Positions 34,868-37,939 of a stretch of DNA of 37,939 bases are shown here, in pieces. Under the pieces are notes generated by a model. The model was not told where the DNA came from. It did no database searches and saw nothing but the letters and a program-made list of their open reading frames with translations. Made by a program: the position numbers and the translations under genes. This DNA is from Phycisphaerae bacterium (lineage in GTDB: Bacteria > Planctomycetota > Phycisphaerae > UBA1845), in assembly GCA_029260035.1 (NCBI GenBank), contig JAJDEA010000008.1, positions 1 to 37,939 on the forward strand. The letters are read 5' to 3'. Every line of letters begins with the position of its first letter. Position 1 is the stretch's first letter.

Positions 34868-35511
34868 AATTAGCCGTGCGGGAACTAATAAACAAAAACA
34901 CATAATAGTGAGGGGTTGCGCCTCAATTACGGCATTTTCCCATAGCTATTTCTAATGCTCTCCTGAAACAGGGGTGCCGTGCCTGGCGCAGGAATTAGGT
35001 CATTGCCATTGACTGCCCTGGCATTACTCTGTTCCGCTTGCGCTGCTCTGTTTCTTCTTATCGGCAGTTGTAGGCCATGTTCGACCGTTTTCACGGGCAC
35101 GGTTCTGCAATGGCTAGAGGAGAAGCTCGAATTCGAAAGCAAGCGGGTTGGGAGACGCGGACTCACGTTGTGCCGAGTTGAGACTCTTGGGGAGTCGCCT
35201 GTTCGTGTTTAATAGTCGCTGGATTTTCCGGCCGATAGAGCTTGGTTTTCCTTGGGAGAATCTCTCACCTATACCGGACCTTGTTGATTCGGACGTATGG
35301 ATGTCGCCTTGCCAAGTGCGAGGGCGGAACCGTATACTTCCTCGGCGGTCTATTGGCGTCATGCTAATCTGTTTTGATACAGTGGGCCGAAGGGGAAAGT
35401 CGGCGTGCCTTGAACTCAAGTGCGGCGGCAATCAGCGAGTGGATACGAAACGAAACGTGCAATCGGACGCTGCAATTGAATAGAGCTTGCTCTAGAAGTG
35501 GGGAGTGACAT
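34868..35511. other. Divergent intergenic region between GT39-like and flavoprotein genes
   Basis: About 640 bases between two divergent genes. Besides one doubtful small frame (34979-35212) there is a plus-strand open stretch from about 35121 to 35483 that shows no domain, no good start and irregular codon choice. It may be non-coding or a decayed gene. No hairpin, repeat or RNA gene was recognised. Confidence 0.45.
34979..35212 (+). CDS. Doubtful small membrane protein
   Basis: A 77-codon frame from GTG 34979 with AGGGG about five bases upstream. It encodes a single hydrophobic helix with several Cys (LPLTALALLCSACAALFLLI) followed by a charged tail (LQWLEEKLEFESKRVGRRG). No family is recognised. 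The presence of a ribosome binding site and a TM segment is the only support; chance is quite possible. Confidence 0.25.
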   Translation: MPGAGIRSLPLTALALLCSACAALFLLIGSCRPCSTVFTGTVLQWLEEKLEFESKRVGRRGLTLCRVETLGESPVRV

Positions 35512-37341
35512 TTGTCGAACACAGTAGTCATCGGAGCAGGCCCTGCTGGCCTGACCGCAGCCTACGAGCTGTCCAAGCTCGGCGTGAAATCTACGGTCCT
35601 GGAGGCAGATCAACTTGTCGGGGGAATCTCGCGCACTGTTGACTACAAGGGATATCGGTTTGACATTGGCGGGCATCGGTTTTTCTCCAAAGTTCCGCTC
35701 ATTAACCAGCTTTGGGATGAGATGCTTGACGAGGATTTCATGCTTCGCCCCAGGCTTTCTCGCATTCACTATCGCGGTCATTTTTTCGATTACCCGCTCA
35801 GCGCTAAGAATGCGCTTCAAGGCTTTGGTGCCATCGAATCCTTACTTGTTGGTCTCAGTTATTTGAAGGCGAAGTGTATTCCCAATGGAGAGGAATCGAA
35901 CTTCGAACAATGGGTTTCCAACCGTTTCGGCGTTCGGCTGTACAACATTTTCTTTAAGACATATACGGAGAAGGTCTGGGGAATCCCGTGTACCGAGATT
36001 TCCGCCGATTGGGCTGCCCAGCGGATCAAGAACCTTTCGCTAACCGAGGCGCTGCGAAGTGCTCTTATTGGGTCCGGTGGAAAAACAAAAGACGGTCAAA
36101 TCATCACAACCTTGATCGACGAGTTTAAGTATCCTCGATACGGTCCCGGGCAGATGTGGGAAAGCTGCGAGAGGATATTGGCTGACAAAGGCAACGAAAC
36201 CATTAGAGGGCTTCGAGCCGAGCGAATTCGCCACAAAAACGGTCGGGTCGAATGTGTTTACGCCCGGTCAGATTCTGGCGAATTGGTCGAATTTGGCGGC
36301 GAGCATTTCTTGTCAACGATGCCGCTTCGCGAATTGGTGAACTGCCTGGATCCCAAGCCGCCGGGAGAAGTGATACGCGCAGCGAACGAACTTCGCTATC
36401 GCGACTATCTGACGGTGGTTCTGGTCGTCAATCGCGAGAGCATCTTCCCGGACAATTGGATATATATTCACACGCCAGAGGTCAAAATGGGGCGAATCCA
36501 AAACTATAAGAATTGGAGCCCCCACATGGTGCCCGATTCTTCTCGTTCGTCCTTGGGTTTGGAATACTTTTTGTGGGAAAAAGACGATGAATGGGAATGG
36601 CCCGACGAAAGGTTGATCGAGCTTGGCATAAAAGAATCTGCCAAGCTGGAACTCGTTGAGCCGAGCGAGGTTGAGGATGGAACTGTCGTACGAATGAAGA
36701 AGGCCTATCCGGTTTACGACCAGACCTATCAGGATCATTTGGCTGTGATTCAGCGCTACCTGGCGACGATCGAAAACCTTCAGACGATAGGGCGAAACGG
36801 GCAACATCGGTACAACAATCAAGACCATTCGATGTTGACCGGTGTGTATGCGGCTCGAAATATTGTTGGCGAATCCTATGACATCTGGGGCGTTAATGTC
36901 GAAAAGGAATATCACGAGGAAGGTGAGCTGGAGACCAAGACCGGCGGCGATCGTCTGGTTCCGTCGCGAATGGTTCCGTCTGAGGAAGATGAATCCAATG
37001 ACGAATTGATCCGGGCAGCTTTTGCGAAACTTGATCCGGTTGCGATGGGGTCAGCGGTTGGTTTGGTTGGCGGGATCGGGCTTTTTCTTGCAACGTCGGC
37101 TCTTATGATTGCCGGTGGGCCAAACGTCGGTGCGAATCTCAAATTGCTTGGTAATTACCTACCTGGGTTCGATGCATCCTGGATTGGTGCGATCATCGGT
37201 GGGGTCGAAATAGGTATTCTTGGATTTGTGATGGGAAGTGTTGGAGCTGGCTTGAGGAACTGGAGCATGTCGGCTTATACTTCCTTCGTTAAGCGGCGGG
37301 CGGAGGAGAAGCTCAGCCGGGATATTCTGGACAAGGTCTAA
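35512..37341 (+). CDS. UDP-galactopyranose-mutase/protoporphyrinogen-oxidase-like flavoprotein with fused membrane tail
   Basis: 609 residues from TTG 35512, preceded by GGGGAG at 35500-35505. The N terminus is a Rossmann FAD site, VVIGAGPAGLTAAYELSKLG, followed by VGGISRTVDYKGYRFDIGGH (GG-x-R motif and the F-D-x-G-G-H-R-F-F segment of UDP-galactopyranose-mutase-like and amine-oxidase-like flavoproteins in glycan loci). YTEKVWGIPCTEISADWAAQRI is also typical. C-terminal to about residue 490, after an acidic linker, comes an extra membrane domain of about 115 residues with two hydrophobic helical hairpins (SAVGLVGGIGLFLATSALMI; WIGAIIGGVEIGILGFVMGS). This tail is not part of the normal enzyme and closely resembles the small protein encoded next. 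It likely acts in nucleotide-sugar or polyprenyl-linked glycan chemistry at the membrane. Confidence 0.85.
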   Translation: MSNTVVIGAGPAGLTAAYELSKLGVKSTVLEADQLVGGISRTVDYKGYRFDIGGHRFFSKVPLINQLWDEMLDEDFMLRPRLSRIHYRGHFFDYPLSAKNALQGFGAIESLLVGLSYLKAKCIPNGEESNFEQWVSNRFGVRLYNIFFKTYTEKVWGIPCTEISADWAAQRIKNLSLTEALRSALIGSGGKTKDGQIITTLIDEFKYPRYGPGQMWESCERILADKGNETIRGLRAERIRHKNGRVECVYARSDSGELVEFGGEHFLSTMPLRELVNCLDPKPPGEVIRAANELRYRDYLTVVLVVNRESIFPDNWIYIHTPEVKMGRIQNYKNWSPHMVPDSSRSSLGLEYFLWEKDDEWEWPDERLIELGIKESAKLELVEPSEVEDGTVVRMKKAYPVYDQTYQDHLAVIQRYLATIENLQTIGRNGQHRYNNQDHSMLTGVYAARNIVGESYDIWGVNVEKEYHEEGELETKTGGDRLVPSRMVPSEEDESNDELIRAAFAKLDPVAMGSAVGLVGGIGLFLATSALMIAGGPNVGANLKLLGNYLPGFDASWIGAIIGGVEIGILGFVMGSVGAGLRNWSMSAYTSFVKRRAEEKLSRDILDKV

Positions 37342-37359
37342 GCTACGGAAGGTCGTGCC

Positions 37360-37668
37360 ATGTCCGCACAAAACGGGACGGATCAGGAACTCGCTCGAGC
37401 TGTCGCCCGAATCAAAGCTCGAATACTGGCGTTCATCTTCGGGTTGATCGGCGGCGGTGGGCTGTTCACCATGACCGCGTGGCTGCTAATTAAGGGTGGT
37501 CCGCATGTTGGCGAGCATCTCCAGCTACTCAAGCATTTTTTCATAGGCTATTCGGTGACGTGGACGGGGGCGTTCGTGGGCTTCGCCTACGGAGCGGTCG
37601 TCGGCGGGTTTATCGGGTGGATGATTGGTGTCGTGTACAATCGCATCGTTGGGATACGAAATCCGTAG
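37360..37668 (+). CDS. Small membrane protein homologous to the tail of the preceding flavoprotein
   Basis: 102 residues, two or three hydrophobic helices rich in Gly (ILAFIFGLIGGGGLFTMTAW; TWTGAFVGFAYGAVVGGFIG). Comparison by eye with the last 100 residues of the preceding protein shows shared positions: G-L-x-GG-x-GLF, L-I-x-GGP-x-VG-x-x-L-x-LL, and W-x-GA-x-x-G with G every fourth residue after. GGAAGG seven bases before ATG 37360 supports translation, and only 18 bases separate the genes. The family is not one I can name. Pairing of the fused and free copies suggests they associate as a heteromer in the membrane. Confidence 0.85.
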   Translation: MSAQNGTDQELARAVARIKARILAFIFGLIGGGGLFTMTAWLLIKGGPHVGEHLQLLKHFFIGYSVTWTGAFVGFAYGAVVGGFIGWMIGVVYNRIVGIRNP

Positions 37669-37757
37669 ATTTGGTTCTTGATCACGCATCTTCTGATTCG
37701 CAGGCAGCGAATGTAGTCCTTTCGCCGTGCCTGCGCATACCAGGTTAATCGAGTTAC

Positions 37758-37939
37758 ATGCGTATTGGCATTGATGCTACGAGTTGGCTGAACCGACGAG
37801 GCTTTGGCCGGTTTGTACGGGAATTGCTAAGTGCATTAGCCTGTCTCGATACCCGAAATGAATATGTTTTATTGGCGGATCAACAGACTGCGGAATGCGA
37901 TGATCTGCCGAAAGATTGGCACCTGTCCGTGGCCAAGAC
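37758..37939 (+). CDS. Glycosyltransferase, N-terminal fragment cut by the window end
   Basis: Open from ATG 37758 to the end of the window (60 codons). It starts MRIGIDATSWLNRRGFGRFV and continues RELLSALACLDTRNEYVLLAD, the typical beginning of GT4-type glycosyltransferases (R-I-G-I-D-A, then G-x-G-R-F-x-R-E-L-L). The remainder lies outside the window. It follows the flavoprotein and small membrane protein by 89 bases in the same direction, supporting a glycan-synthesis locus. Confidence 0.8.
   Translation, partial: MRIGIDATSWLNRRGFGRFVRELLSALACLDTRNEYVLLADQQTAECDDLPKDWHLSVAK

Noticed and set aside
1..37939. CRISPR array, tRNA, rRNA, transposon or phage genes
   Set aside because: No regularly spaced repeats, cloverleaf, rRNA segment, transposase, integrase or terminal repeats were seen by reading.

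Overview
The window looks like chromosomal DNA of a Planctomycetota-type bacterium, possibly Phycisphaerae-like. The support is a combination of traits: BamB/PQQ-like beta-propeller secreted proteins in series, a PEP-CTERM-type exported protein, a lipoprotein with a Cys-rich module plus SBBP repeats, LolD/FtsX-like transporters and hybrid histidine kinases. Base composition is moderate, and TTG/GTG starts are frequent. No rRNA, tRNA, transposase, integrase or CRISPR array was seen. The lineage is inferred from gene content only.

Layout. (1) 361-5994, plus strand: an outer-membrane porin-like barrel, an exported protein with weak resemblance to FMN-binding domains, and a 1122-residue double-receiver hybrid histidine kinase, closely spaced and probably one transcript. 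(2) 6037-23315, minus strand: fifteen genes in a row. The upstream block (23315 to 14262) has a PaaK-type adenylate-forming ligase, two exported beta-propellers, a second PaaK-like ligase, an ALDH-family reductase and an iron alcohol dehydrogenase. The middle block (13974 to 8874), behind a good sigma70-like promoter, has a HemN/HemW-like radical SAM protein, a chorismate-lyase (UbiC)-like protein, a flavin halogenase-like oxidoreductase, a DUF3311-like membrane peptide and a sodium:solute symporter; several are coupled by ATGA overlaps. Downstream are a 4-hydroxybenzoyl-CoA-thioesterase-like protein, a GYD protein, a half-size DMT-like membrane protein and a third propeller. (3) 23750-29884, plus: GT4 glycosyltransferase, LolD-like ATPase, 1154-residue FtsX-like permease and an exported partner. 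(4) 30344-33046, plus: the PEP-CTERM protein and the SBBP lipoprotein. (5) 33077-37939: a GT39-like membrane glycosyltransferase (minus), then a UDP-galactopyranose-mutase-like flavoprotein with a fused membrane tail, a small protein homologous to that tail, and the start of another glycosyltransferase (plus).

How it may work together. The minus-strand block is the best candidate for an undescribed system. A UbiC-like enzyme could supply 4-hydroxybenzoate; two PaaK-type ligases could activate an aryl or acyl acid; the ALDH and Fe-ADH could reduce it to aldehyde and alcohol; the halogenase-like flavoprotein and radical SAM protein could tailor it; and a 4HBT-type thioesterase could release it. 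No ketosynthase, carrier protein or luciferase is visible, so the product is unknown and the pathway is inference. Right of 33 kb the genes point to cell-surface glycan synthesis.
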